Notes under the pieces: generated by a model
Database searches by the model: none
What the model was told of the DNA's origin: nothing
What the model saw: only the letters and a program-made list of their open reading frames with translations
Made by a program: the position numbers and the translations under genes
Source of the DNA: Aphis gossypii
Lineage: Eukaryota; Arthropoda; Insecta; Hemiptera; Aphididae
Direction of reading: 5' to 3'
DNA: 64,000 bases
Assembly (NCBI RefSeq): GCF_020184175.1
Contig: NC_065531.1
Coordinates: forward strand, 42,987,213 to 43,051,212
Shown: positions 14,401 to 26,569 of the stretch, piece by piece
Layout of the letters: every line of letters begins with the position of its first letter
How positions within the stretch are numbered: position 1 is the stretch's first letter

Positions 14401-16331
14401 AGCCCCCGTGTAATTCGCACAATGGTCACCTTTGAACGGCCGTCGTGTCACGCCCTTTTGTCGCCAAACTCCACCCAGTTTGTACACACCGCGTCACGTA
14501 CATGCGACCCGATCGTCTTTCTTTCTCCCTCTCCCTGTCTCTGGCGCGCGCGTGCGTGTAAAATATATTATACATATTATTATAATATTATACACACCTA
14601 TCATATGCCCCACCGATTATGCGCGCATTGTAATAGCGTATAGTGTTAGGTATGATGTACGATATTGTGTCGCAGATGTTCGACACGAGTTTTTAAAACG
14701 TCATACGAAACGTATTTCGGCGTGGTATGGGCGCGCGCTCGCGACAGACTCGCGGTCGGCCGGACAATCCGTGTACGGATTGTAAGTATATACGGCTGCG
14801 AACTAACCGCATTGTGCTCGACGTATTATAATAATATTACATTACATATTATACATATTAACAACAACAACAATAATAATATATGTTATTTGTCAGAAAC
14901 GCACAAAAGCCAACCACCACGTTATAGTCTTCGTCTTCAAATTACAGCTACCGCCTATAACAGATATACTTAGTACAATATCCGTTCTGTGACGTTTTAT
15001 TACTATAATGGAATGTCGCGGCGTACGTGCATGGGTATTGTGTTTTTGCCGAAGACGCGATGCCGTCGATTATCGTTGTATAATGTTATTATATGCATTA
15101 CTATTTATTATACTATTATACGTTATTGTGCGGTGCTGTGAGACGCCCGCTAGTTAGAAGACGTCGCGCGCCACAGAATTGTAATATGTTCGCCCGAGTC
15201 GCGATGATACGATATCACTGATGCAGCTTTTCGCCCATTTTGGACGGCAACGGCTGAAAGTATCGAAGTATCGGGGAAAAAAAAGGCAAAGGTTCTCGAA
15301 TTATTCGAATCGGTGCTGTCGTTTCGTTGTTATACAAACACTCGGCGGATAGGCACGGCTTGGATACGGTTCCAGCCGCCAATGGCGTAATCTGTGAAAA
15401 GAACCTAGGGGGTACTTTCCCCCTGAAATTGTATAAGGGAAAAATACATTGTTTACACCTCCCTTCGTTTTAAGCACCAATTCATGATTGAATATTACGA
15501 CGTATTTATTTTCCAAGCATACCTACCTACGCTTAAGTTTGAATATTGTTTTTTCTACGCACCTTTTGTGTAATCCTTTATAGTTGTCATTAAAATATGT
15601 ACATCATAATAGAAACACTTATAAAGTTTTGCTGATTATGATATAGATAGAACCTACCATCTTATTTTTATATATTTTCACTATCTATTTACAATTCAAA
15701 AAAACTTATTGTATATTAAAGTTTATTACGTTTCTTATAGGTTTTTTATTGGAAGACTAGTTATTTTGAGGAATATTAAGATAGTATTACCCCTTTCCCT
15801 ACTATATAGTAGTCTTCGATACATTAGATATTAACTATATATTTAGCCCCTTCTAAAGTAGAAATTAAATCAAAATAAGTCATTTGTTCTGGTTGTTAAA
15901 ATTAAAAATACCGTTGGTAACTTTATTGCCCTTTTACGTTATACTATACCTAATATTAAGAATAATATCTACAACTTTAAAGCATAAATTATACTTACAT
16001 ATACTCATATTATGTTAAGCACATATTAAAAACTTTTTATATAAGTAAAAACTATGAGTAGAGGTTCTATTCACTGTTAATTATTATTGATTAATGTTTA
16101 ATATAGTACTATATATATCCGTATATTGTATGTTTTTAATATAGATGAAGGGAGGGGAGAATTTAGTCCTGAATGGCGGCCGTTTAGAGTTTTGCCACGT
16201 AAAGAGCTAGCGAACTGCGCTCGATAATAACGGTCGAAAACTAGAGAGCACTACAACCCACATGTACACAAAACCCTATATGTATATCTATATACGTATG
16301 CGTATGTGTGTGTGTAACTCTGTACACACGT

Positions 16332-16362
<31 letters not shown>

Positions 16363-19300
16363 TATGCGTAAATAATATACTTGGGTTTTTAATAAAAACC
16401 ATTGTCGGCTGCGGCGCGTTAAACGGCAGGGAAAATCCGCTGTAAATCTGTTGCTCGCACCGGGAGGGAGCGTGTTTTAATCCACTTAGAGGCAAACGGG
16501 AGCTTTGGGTTCACGAGTCTCGCGTATATATTATATACATATAAACTCGTATATATATAATATATATAAACATGTATACGTCCGGGGTGAGCACGATACG
16601 ACAACGACGGGGGAGCCTTATGCATTTAATTTGTATACACCTCCCCGCGAGCAGCACTCCGTCACCGACAAAGCCGCCGCCGCCGCCGCCCTTTTTGCGA
16701 GCTCTCCACCGGAGCCCCACGTCGGCATAACGGGTTTAAATTTTAACGTCCGTCCGACCGCCATTATTAGAACGCGACGTCTAGTGGATACGTATAATGT
16801 GATACTGTGCAACACTCGGCTTGTGTAATATCATATAATAATAATAATTTTATATACGCATGTTTACTGTCGAGTATTTGTAAATTCTATTGTAGGAACT
16901 CATAGATTTCTATATATGTATTAGGTCGGCGGAGTATATGATATGTCACCTAACTATACCACGGGGACAGTGGGGTCTCCATATAAAAGTTTTCCACTGA
17001 CGTATAAAACCAAAATTCCACTTTTATTACAAAAAAAAAATCAGAATTCTAGAATGACCCGATTAGGTTTTATCGTAGGGATAACAAGTCTCCCTTAATA
17101 TTGTCGCATTGCTAACGTATTTCCCCTTATCACGCCATCGCCACTGCAAATCTTATATAGGTATAAAAATGTATTTATAATTAAATACTTTATACTCATT
17201 ACACGGTATATATCACGATTATATCACTAAATTTAATAAATTAAACTCTCCCCATCCGTTGGCTACACATAAAATATATTGCGAGGAAAAAACTAAAATC
17301 ATTTCTAGTGCTACTTGACCGTGGCACAACATTACGTCACGGAAGCGTAGTATAGAATCACGCCATATCGTTTTATATATCGCCCAAAATCCATAAACCG
17401 TATTATAAAATTAGCATTTTAGTCGTTGTATTTAAATTATTATATACTATAAATTTATACCTAATCCATAATATTATAAATAATTAACTAATTTCTACAA
17501 TAATATTATGTGGAAATTAAATGTCGTTCTTACCTCGGAGTTCGGTGAGCGACGTGGGCCAGTGGTGTAACAACTCTGTGGATGATTGCAAAACGCTGGG
17601 GAACTGGAAGCCCGTGCTTACGTTGTGCACGTCGGGAGCTGTCGAAAAAAAAAGGCAATGATAAAACGGTTTTATTTAGTCGTGAATCTGAGCTAAATAC
17701 GTTTAAGTCTAGATATAACATCTGATATGTGATCGATGATAATATTAAAAAATATTAAGTATTATCGTATCTATCATATTTTACATTATTATTATTATTA
17801 TTACCGTTTATATGGGAACTCAGTGTTGTGTTCGTATTGTCGGTGGAGTTTACTTTTCCATCGTTCAAGTCCAATATGTCGCATATGTGGAATCCGGACG
17901 GTCGTGTTTGACTGCTCGGCATTTTTATACTGTCCAAAAGCCTGCAATGCATAAAAAATAAAAATAAAAACCCGTTAAAAGTTGTTATAATAAGATTTAA
18001 CTAGGACTGAAAGAATGGCTTTATTATAGCCTCTGTATATACTCTTTTAGGGTATATGCCAATTAGAATTGTTAAATTTTTTTCTGCGAAGAATATTATT
18101 TGGTTCGGTTTTGTCATCTTATCTTATTTTTATTTTTACTCCTAATTGGTTGGCAAGTACCAAGCGACTAAAGAGGCGTATGTCATTTTCCGAGATAGAC
18201 AGTTCTTAAATAACATAAGTTTGCAAATTTTTTAGACATTTTTTTTTTGTAAATTTTTTAAAATATAATAATTAATCTTATTAATTCAATTCCTTTGTTG
18301 GTTAGGTTTTTCGAAACTTTTTGAAAATGCGAAATTCTTTTGTCATTTAATAAAACTTTATAAATTAAATGCTTAATTCTATCTAATCCGCGAACTGGTC
18401 TAGTCGTTCTAAAAGACACGGGCTATATAAATGGGCACTTAAAAGTCCCCGCTAATAATGCGTGCACCTGCACGACTTAACCGTCTTTCTCCTGTAAAGA
18501 ATCCTGACCTATAACTTGTATTACACATCCGGTCCAAGTGTAGTCACCTACTACGCGCATCGAATTTGACGACGTTTGTTCGTCCGATACGAAAGCTGCG
18601 ATGTATAAACACGACGTGAGCAACGCACGCTCCACTCGACATATTATATAGTTATATACTCGTATGTACCACCTATACAGCGGTATATAAGTGGTATCCA
18701 TCTATATAAACTCACGTCCTCGTTCGGCCCACGCGATGCCCAAAACAACCGTATAATATAAATCGCGGTGGCGGTGAGTTTTATACAATCGAACCGCAAT
18801 AAGTGATACATCAAAGAGCACACATAATAAATACATGCATACGTGCGTGCATAAGTACCCTTCTGTTCCGATGACACCGGGTAATTTCGGCCGTCGTCAA
18901 ATCCTCGGGAATTCCAATCGAGCACGTTCTTCCTGTGTCCCCCTAATCTATACTCTCGAACGACGGTGAAGTGGAAGCGACACCTGTTGTGATTATATTA
19001 TTATAATATTATTTTACGCCGCCCTATACACCCACACACTCGAAACTGCGTGTACAAAGTATTATAATATTATTATTATGTTTGTCCGTGCACCGCCGCG
19101 AGATGGTGCATGACATGGTATCCGTAGCTCTCACCAAAAGCGTCTCCGAAATATCGTAAGAATAGTATGCGAACGTCGTTTAAAAAAATGAGATGTCGAA
19201 ATCGATCGACAGTTTTCCGAACTCTTTACAAAATAAATCGTACACAGAGTTTTCCAGAGTAGGTTCAAATCATACATTATGCGACATGCGTACAGGCAGC

Positions 19301-22300
19301 TGGGAACTAAGTATTATTATTGTTCCAAAGCGCTAGAACGTATTAAATAACCGTAAAATCTACCCACAAGAACTTAAAGTTTTTCTCGCCGGTGCCAGTC
19401 CGTCAAATTTAAGAAACGATAAATACATATTGGTATATAACTAGTACCAATTATAATAATACAACCACAATCGGATCTCGCAGCAAAATATAATATACAG
19501 AATTAGCTTAGGGCTTGATCCTTGCAGGTCTTTAGCTTCCGTTTAAATAACAGACACGACATCGTCGGAGACGCTATATACATAAGCTTCATCCACTCCG
19601 AGTGCGTAAAACCGGGCTGCACTAAAATTAACATATACACCGCGACGGCGGCGTCGTATTTACGACCGTACCTATAATATAATACCTGTGGAGAGCGGCA
19701 GTAATATTGCCGAAATTTATTCAAAGTCACGTACCGGACCCGTTCGCGCGCACGTTTGCCCCACGAATATAATAATATAATATCGCCTTAGCGCGCGGAT
19801 CGGTGGCACCAATAAAACGGTATAACATCATAGGTATAGCCGGTACATATTATTATTATTATTATACAAACGGACCGCCGTCGACACGTCGTCATATAAC
19901 GACTATATGTATTATTATTATTATTATTACTAAACCGACTGCAACTGCTGATCGAGCCCGACCGATATACGTATATATATTAATGTACATAATGTTATAA
20001 TATATTATATTATTATAATAAATTTATCACATATATTATTATTATTACGTTCGTGTGCGCGAGTGTGAGATGCACTAAAAGCTATTACATTACGAGACCG
20101 TCGTGCCCCGACCCTCCCGCTTCGTTCGAACGAATTGTCTACCGATCCATTGCGTACTATAAGTATGCGAGCACATACTAATGTAAAATCATCGCAGTTA
20201 CCGGTTTTTTAATATTTTGAATTCAAGTTTCGTTTTTAATACAGACGGATTTTAAACATTTTTTCCTTTCCTCGCCATAAATTTTAAGTCGACAAAATGT
20301 GTGCATAATATAATATTTTTTATTAGCTATACCTATTATATTTCATCCTTTTATATACCTATAAATTATGTACTCGATACGCACGTCGTCCACTCGTTGT
20401 TTTAAAACGCTCTGTTCTTCGCCAGTAGTCCACTGTAGATGACATAATAATATAATACTATAAGCAGTATATATATATTATGATCCACGGGTAGTACGGC
20501 GTTTAGCCTATAGAATGGGAGAAGACAATTTTTATACATCGATTTAGTAGTACTGACTCATACCGAAATGATTTTTCACATGACTATGTCAACTGTTGTA
20601 TCTAATGACTCTAATTATTATTCTACCTAATTGAATATTTTACTGACGATAAGTTGTACCCTCAAATAATGCAGTATACGATTTCAGTAACAGAATATGT
20701 GTAGTACAATTCCTATGGAACAGGAATAGATTTGGACATGATGTAAAAATATTAAGTTTAGTGACATACTGACATGTATTTTGATTTTTAGAGAAGATTG
20801 AGGACATAATGCACACACGTTTAGACATGACGTATAAAAACGAAATAATGATTTAAGTTAATAAACGATACATGTATATTAGACTAATTTTGCGTTTGAT
20901 ATGAGCAAAAATAATTGTTAACCTCTTAACAATATAAATAAAAAAAAAAATCATACCAGTTTTTAAATTGGAATAAATTAATAACTACAATTTTATTATA
21001 TTATATATTATTATTTTTTTTATTATATATTTGTTATTATATAAAAAAAATGATTGAAAATCAATTTAAAACCACAGAACGAAAAAATAAAAGCCGTATC
21101 TAATAATTTTATGACGTGTTTTATAATAATTTTTTTCATTATTTGGTTAAGTGATCAAAAGTTTATTTTAAATTAAATTTATCACCCATTTTAAACATTA
21201 TTATTTACAAATATTACATTATAACTTAAATGATTTGAAGGCATGTTTATTAAATAGTCTAAAAATCGCTTATTATCAATTATAATAAATGACAGATCAA
21301 ATGTATCTAAACTAAATATTGTGAGGAGTGCAGGCTAATTGGATAAACCCTCAAAAGTGTAGTTTTTTGGTATATTTGAATAACTCGTGACTACCAAACT
21401 ACTATACATTATGCTTCTATGCTATGATTATTTGTGAATATTACAGAAAAATTATACGATACCTACTAAAAATATAATTTTATTATCATCGTGAGACTGT
21501 AATACACCCTATCACGTTAATACAATTTTTTAATCGTAGAATATATAAGTTTACACTTAACTACACTATAATATATTATATTATGTGTTGAGTATTTGTG
21601 TAATGTTTAAATTATAGATATTAAATCACCGCAGCTGTATGTTTATAGGGGAGGGAAAACGATTCATTTCAAAATCATTTAATTCACCCCCTTACGAACA
21701 AATTAAAAGCAAATAAACAGCAGTTGAATGATACAAAATTAGTTAAATATCTGTTTCCCGTAAAATATCCTACCCTAAATATTTCATTCATTCGACTTAA
21801 TATGGTAATAATATGTAAATATTATTTTTCATAATTAGAGTAAGATTAATGGTCAACTAATATCAATCTTTTGCTTTTTGAAAACATTTGAAAAAAATTA
21901 TTTTCTAACAATACAATGATAAAACAAATTGTATTTTTCATTATTTTTTTTTTAATACTTATTAATATCTGTATTAAAATGATATAATGCATTTATATAT
22001 TTTCGTAATACGTTTCATGCGCCTCTAATCTAATTATAATCGATTAATGTTAGTACTATACCTATAATATCGATCATGATAGACAGTATTATAAAAGATC
22101 GTTTTAAATACAGCACTATTAATCAAAAACTGAAAAGCATACAGATGATTTTTATACAACACATTCGTTCAGGCAAAATTCAAATATAATTAAGTTTAAA
22201 ATGTGAATTTCATACACGTTGAAATATTCCAAAAATGTCTTTAATAGATCGTTGGAAAAAATTCTATCCGGTTAAAATCATAATATTATTTAATTTACGC

Positions 22301-22644
22301 TGTTTTATATGTACTAAAAAAAAAAAATACGATTTGAAATACGCGTAGGTACAACACCGCACGTGCTCCACGTCAAACATTTACAATCGAATTGTGTATA
22401 GCGTTTAGACGTTTATGTGATGGACACGAGCGTCTTGTAATGTTTAACATTATATATATACTGACCCCGGGAAAGCGGACCTGAGGGCTGCCGGATTGCA
22501 CCAGGCGGCCGGAAGCAGCGAGCACCAGGGCGGCATGATGGCCGGGCACCACGCGAGCAGCGACGGCGGTATCCTTGGATGGTGGTGATGGTGATGGTGC
22601 ATGAGCACCTCTTCCGCGGGTTTCGGGCTTTCGCTGTCGGACAT
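11178..22644 (-). CDS. vnd: Homeobox protein Vnd (NK-2 class, Nkx2.2 group), five-exon isoform
   Basis: This is a transcription factor of the NK-2 homeobox class. In Drosophila, vnd specifies the ventral column of neuroblasts and acts in the nucleus. The coding exons on the minus strand are 22644-22466, 17941-17805, 17638-17534, 12867-12398 and 11435-11178. All introns are GT-AG and all junction phases agree, giving 1149 bp, 382 residues plus stop. Domains in order: a Trp/Pro-rich N-terminal segment with ALRSAFPG; a TN domain near residues 75-87 (SGFHICDILDLND); the QASPDSTSP motif shared with fly vnd; an acidic stretch; the homeodomain at residues 254-313; and the NK2-specific domain at 333-349 (SPRRVAVPVLVRDGKPC). 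The homeodomain has Gln50, Asn51 and Tyr54, the NK-2 hallmark. The TYELERRFRQQRYLSAP helix and the ending -TWW fit vnd; scarecrow/Nkx2.1 differs in helix 1. The start is the first in-frame ATG, with an in-frame TAA upstream. Confidence 0.95.
11436..12397 (-). other. vnd intron 4 (within the homeobox)
   Basis: The intron has a GTCAGT donor at 12397 and a CAG acceptor next to 11435. It splits the homeodomain between Gln44 and Val45. No other gene or repeat is seen inside. Confidence 0.85.
12398..12867 (-). CDS. vnd: vnd exon 4: acidic linker and homeodomain helices 1-2
   Basis: The exon is 470 bp (157 codons counting the split glycine). It encodes the QQASPDSTSP motif, a Gly/Ala-rich stretch, an acidic cluster (EGDDMDDDFDDE), a run of seven glycines and the first 44 homeodomain residues starting KRKRRVLF. 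It is markedly GC-rich compared with its flanking introns. Confidence 0.95.
12868..17533 (-). other. vnd intron 3, with CpG-rich patches
   Basis: This is a 4.7-kb intron. The parts at about 13650-15250 and 16400-16830 are richer in CpG than the rest and may be regulatory. Open frames at 14432-14785 and 16505-16828 have low-complexity translations and no recognisable domain, so I do not call them genes. An (AC)n repeat lies at 16332-16358. Confidence 0.6.
16332..16358. repeat. (AC)n microsatellite
   Basis: About thirteen AC units lie inside vnd intron 3. Confidence 0.9.
17534..17638 (-). CDS. vnd: vnd exon 3: linker between TN domain and homeodomain
   Basis: This 105-bp exon has a CGACAG acceptor and a GTAAGA donor. 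It is open only in the frame that joins its neighbours, encoding a linker with GFQFPSVLQSS and ending LTELR. No domain is recognised. The call rests on splice sites, phase and position between two certain vnd exons. Confidence 0.85.
17805..17941 (-). CDS. vnd: vnd exon 2: TN domain
   Basis: This 137-bp exon starts in phase 2 after a TTGCAG acceptor and encodes LLDSIKMPSSQ followed by SGFHICDILDLND. The latter is the conserved TN (tinman) repressor motif, known in NK-2 factors to recruit Groucho-type corepressors. The last codon is split before a GTAATA donor. The sequence after the TN motif is rich in Asn, Thr and Ser. Confidence 0.92.
17942..22465 (-). other. vnd intron 2 region
   Basis: The intron is 4.5 kb: CpG-rich at 18400-20450 and very AT-rich from 20450 to 22350. 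No second gene is recognised. The open frames at 18477-18925 and 19503-19730 have no family resemblance. Confidence 0.6.
22466..22644 (-). CDS. vnd: vnd first coding exon (isoform with MSDSES start)
   Basis: This exon gives 59 codons and two bases, starting MSDSESPKPAEEV. It has a run of seven His, then LLAWCPAIMPPW and NPAALRSAFPG, which parallel the PWSPILLPPW and PAALRNALPG stretch before the TN domain of fly Vnd. The donor is GTCAGT. The ATG at 22644 is the first in frame; an in-frame TAA lies upstream near 22716. Confidence 0.88.
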
Positions 22645-23314
22645 GGCGATCGCGGTCGCGTACAAAAAATCGTTGTCCGCGAGTCGCACTCGCAATGTGA
22701 CAGTAAGATTATTATAATATTATGAGAGTCGCCGGGACGAAATCGCACGTGTCCAGAAGTCGGACGGAGACGACGATCTCGCGGTTATTGAAAAACGATA
22801 TTTATCACATTCACAAAATCGTTTTTAAGACAATTGTCACGCACTCGCGTAAATCGAGTTATTATTGCATACGTATTAACGTACGTTAATTTTAATTTAG
22901 CACGGCAACAGTGATATAATATCGATAATAGTTATTATAAACGTATACGTCGCGGACGATAGAGCCGTCGAGAATCGAGGAGAGAAACGCGGTTTGGTTC
23001 GGATCGGACACTCGAGACGCGATGAGGGTCGTGTCGGTGGCACTGGTCGTCGACGAGCAACCCACTTGAACGAGAGTCGACTGCGGCTGCTTCTGGCGCT
23101 GCCGCCGTTGCCGTAGCCGCGACCCCGTCGGCGGAGAGCGGCGTCGGTCGGGAGGGCGCGAAAAACTCGGCGAACGGGGAGTGGCCCGGGGCGGCGATTG
23201 GACGGCGGGCGTGGCCGCGGTGGAAGGGGGTAGAAAGTGACGGTGGCGGCGGCGCGCGCGCGCCCCTAAAAACCGTTGTCCGTCGACGGCGGCCGGCCGC
23301 GTCGGATACATCAT
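22645..23314 (-). promoter_or_regulatory. GC-rich 5' leader and probable promoter-proximal region of vnd
   Basis: The DNA just upstream of the vnd start is strongly GC-rich and CpG-rich, especially 22960-23300, unlike its AT-rich surroundings. A 140-codon frame on the coding strand (23314-22892) is Arg, Pro and Ser-rich and looks like a by-product of base composition. It could be an upstream reading frame if the leader begins above 23314. No TATA or initiator could be assigned with confidence. Confidence 0.45.
23062..23069 (-). promoter_or_regulatory. Candidate NK-2/Vnd binding site in the vnd leader
   Basis: The minus strand reads TCAAGTGG, the known NK-2 class target word, within TTCAAGTGGG. 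It lies about 420 bp upstream of the vnd ATG in the GC-rich leader, a position suited to autoregulation. One 8-base match can arise by chance, so this is a lead only. Confidence 0.35.
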
Positions 23315-26300
23315 CGTATTATTATTATTATTACTATTATCGTCATCATTGTTTGTGTGTTTGTGGCGTGTGTGTGTGTATGTGTGTGGAGAGAGATCGA
23401 TTTCAGCGGCGGCTCGCTGTATTGTAGACGATATCAGTGTAGGGTAATTATAATAATAATATATATGTGATATTATATTGTGTTCAACATTACGATGTAA
23501 GACTGCGACCGACGGTACGTTATTGTGATCGTGTTAATATTTTCGAAAATCCGATCGATCTAATGACTACGGTAATGTGCGATCATAAACATTTAATAAT
23601 TTTTTACACCAACTTTATAAATGTATAGCTTAAAATATAACGATTGTTAGCAAAACGATCCATTTAAGTAAACGGGTTTTTTTTTTATTTATATAAGTAT
23701 CCGGATTACCGTTTATGAGTTTTCGATAATTATTATCATCGGTTTTAACTTGACTCGTTTACCTAGGCTTTTATTTTAATGAAAAATAGTTTTCACGGAT
23801 AAAAAAAATAATAATGTAACTTGCATATTATATTATATTAAAGAATAAGACGATTATATTGATTAATTCGCTTCGTTTTGTTTTGAAAACTAATTTAAAT
23901 GGTGCAGATACTCACTTAAAGTTAAAAAAGTTAATGAATACGTATGTTATAACTAAAACAAAAGTAAACATTATCGCCCTACGTCAATCATCTTCTATTT
24001 TTATGGTAAAAATTACCTTTTCTGACCTAAAGCCAATTTGATTTTTTCCTGTTTAAAACAGTTTATAACAATCAACCTATAGACGTCATCTCAATCCTCA
24101 TTATCGAAGTCGTATATTTTGATGAAATACAATTTATTGAAGTCTACCCATGAGCTTAAGTCTTATTAGGAATTTAAATATGTGGTTTAATCTATGCTTG
24201 CTTATAATATAATACAAGTTAATTCGTGTATACAGTAGATAATACCAGTGTAATACTGTTTATATACTGGATATAGATAATATTTATTATGCTAAGCTCG
24301 TCAGAAATAACATATCGCAACGAATGTCAATAATATTGTTTTAAGACAGAGACTCATTATATACATTAATCGACTTTATGCTGTACATGATTAGTGGTTA
24401 ATAATACATAATGTACGTTTTCAAATTATATGTAGTATTATTTTGTACTTTATATAGCTATTATAATTTATAGGTTTAATACTTTAATATGCATGTAAAA
24501 TACGTATAATACATACCATGATTAAAAACCTTATTATATAAACTAGTGTAATAAATATTAAGTATTTGCCCAAAACTATTCGCCAAAAGTTATACTTTAA
24601 GTATTTCATGGAACAACAATATTTAACTCATAAGAGTACTGAGTGGCATAGATCTAGTTAACTATAATGTTTTTTACTCGTTAAATTAATATAAAAAAGT
24701 AAGATGTATTATTTTTATGAAAACCGCAAAAAAAGAAAAAAAAAGAAACTTAACTTAATTAAAATCAAACTACACGAATTTTTATTTGAATATTTATTTA
24801 TTCATTATATTAATATAATCGAAAGAATTTAACTCGTAAATTAGAAGTTATATTAAAAAAAAGTAATTTAATTTTAACTTTTGATCACATTAATCTCTAC
24901 GATGTGTTATTTATTACTATAATATAAAGTATATTGAATAATGTTAAGCAGTGATGGGTACATGTGTGTGTTTTTAGAAGTGGTCGTTTTACCGCATAAA
25001 ATAATAACACGAAGAGTGAGCTAATAATATTATGTAAAAGAACCATAAGAATAGGTATAACCAATTCTCTAGAGTCTCTCCAAAATTAAATGGTAGCGAT
25101 GAGTGTCTAACATTGATTTGTTCCGGTAAATTCTGAACACGATGGACGTCAACAGCCCATCGAACCCGTTCGCATGTGCTCACAGACAAGTATATTATAA
25201 AAAAAAAAAATATGCATGCCTATTACATTTATTGTATTGCGTGTGCGTGTCGTGTCGAGAGACCCATAAAAATATAGCAATAATAATATAGTAACGAAAA
25301 TTCGTTCAAGGACTCTACGACATCGCCAACAAGCCTTTTTTTTTTGAAGTCCTATGAAGAAAATATAATATTATGATATACTTATACTTATACTTATACG
25401 TACTATTTTGTACTGTACAATATATTATTATTATTTTTATCACGGTGATTAAAAACGCATTTCGATCGTTCTCTCGGTTAGATTTTGTAATTTCAAACGA
25501 AATGTTATTGTTTTTCTAAATTGAAGTACCCTATTGTTATAAGCACTTGTGACATTAGATGTAAGTAGGTACCTATATACTTAATATAGTTCACTATTTA
25601 TTTATTTTTATTTTTTATCATAGTATGGTGATCTAGTTAAATAATAGTTACAACAATAAGACAGTAAAGTTTTATTTCCGTGACTATATCGATTATCGAA
25701 CATTAATATATAATATATATTTTAAATTTTATCACAATAATATTGCGATGGTTTTGTCTAGCGTCAGTAAATAAATTCTTAACGAAGACTAATGAAATAA
25801 TAAATGAATATTTTGTGGTAACTGACCTCCCTGAAAATTGCCCAATATCGTGTACCGTAGGGCTGTGCGGAACAAAATCCAAATATTACAGGTCACAATA
25901 TTTTCATGGTATTTGGGAAGTATAAAGGACATTGCAGTCAGCTGTTGTGACAATGTATTAAAACGATCAAACAAATCACCGATAGTATTTGCCAATACAA
26001 CACAGCATCATTTTTGACAGATAAACCTTCCTATCAAACACATAGTGACGTAACCAAAATTTTTTTTTGTATGGGGGAAGGGAACTATAGCCATCGACCG
26101 ATCAAATTCTCTTACAATATCTTAATAAAGCAATAACCAAATACTACTGCAATTTACTGTAGGTATAAACCGCAGTGTTTAATATACCGCTGTATACTAT
26201 AGGTGTAATAGGTGTATTATGAATTATACAGAATATTAGAACATTATAATTACACACATTTGTACACTCCGTATAATATATTCTATTCTGTCGGTCAAAT

Positions 26301-26532
26301 ATCTATAAAGTTTATTACCCCGAATCGTTATGCACGTGTCGCGTTCGACTCGTCAGTTATAATCCGCCATCGACAGCGCGCGCAACCGTCATGTGTGTGT
26401 TTTAGATTTATTCCTCGTATAATATTATATAATATTTTATTATTATTCGTTATATCATATTATTTATTACGTATACTCGTAATAAAATTATTAATTTTCG
26501 TCTGAAGTCCGTGAAATACAATATACTAAAAC

Positions 26533-26569
<37 letters not shown>

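Noticed and set aside
22892..23314. 140-codon minus-strand Arg/Pro/Ser-rich frame upstream of vnd
   Set aside because: Low-complexity translation in a CpG-rich leader with no homology seen and no splice to vnd in phase. It is better explained by base composition than by a separate gene.
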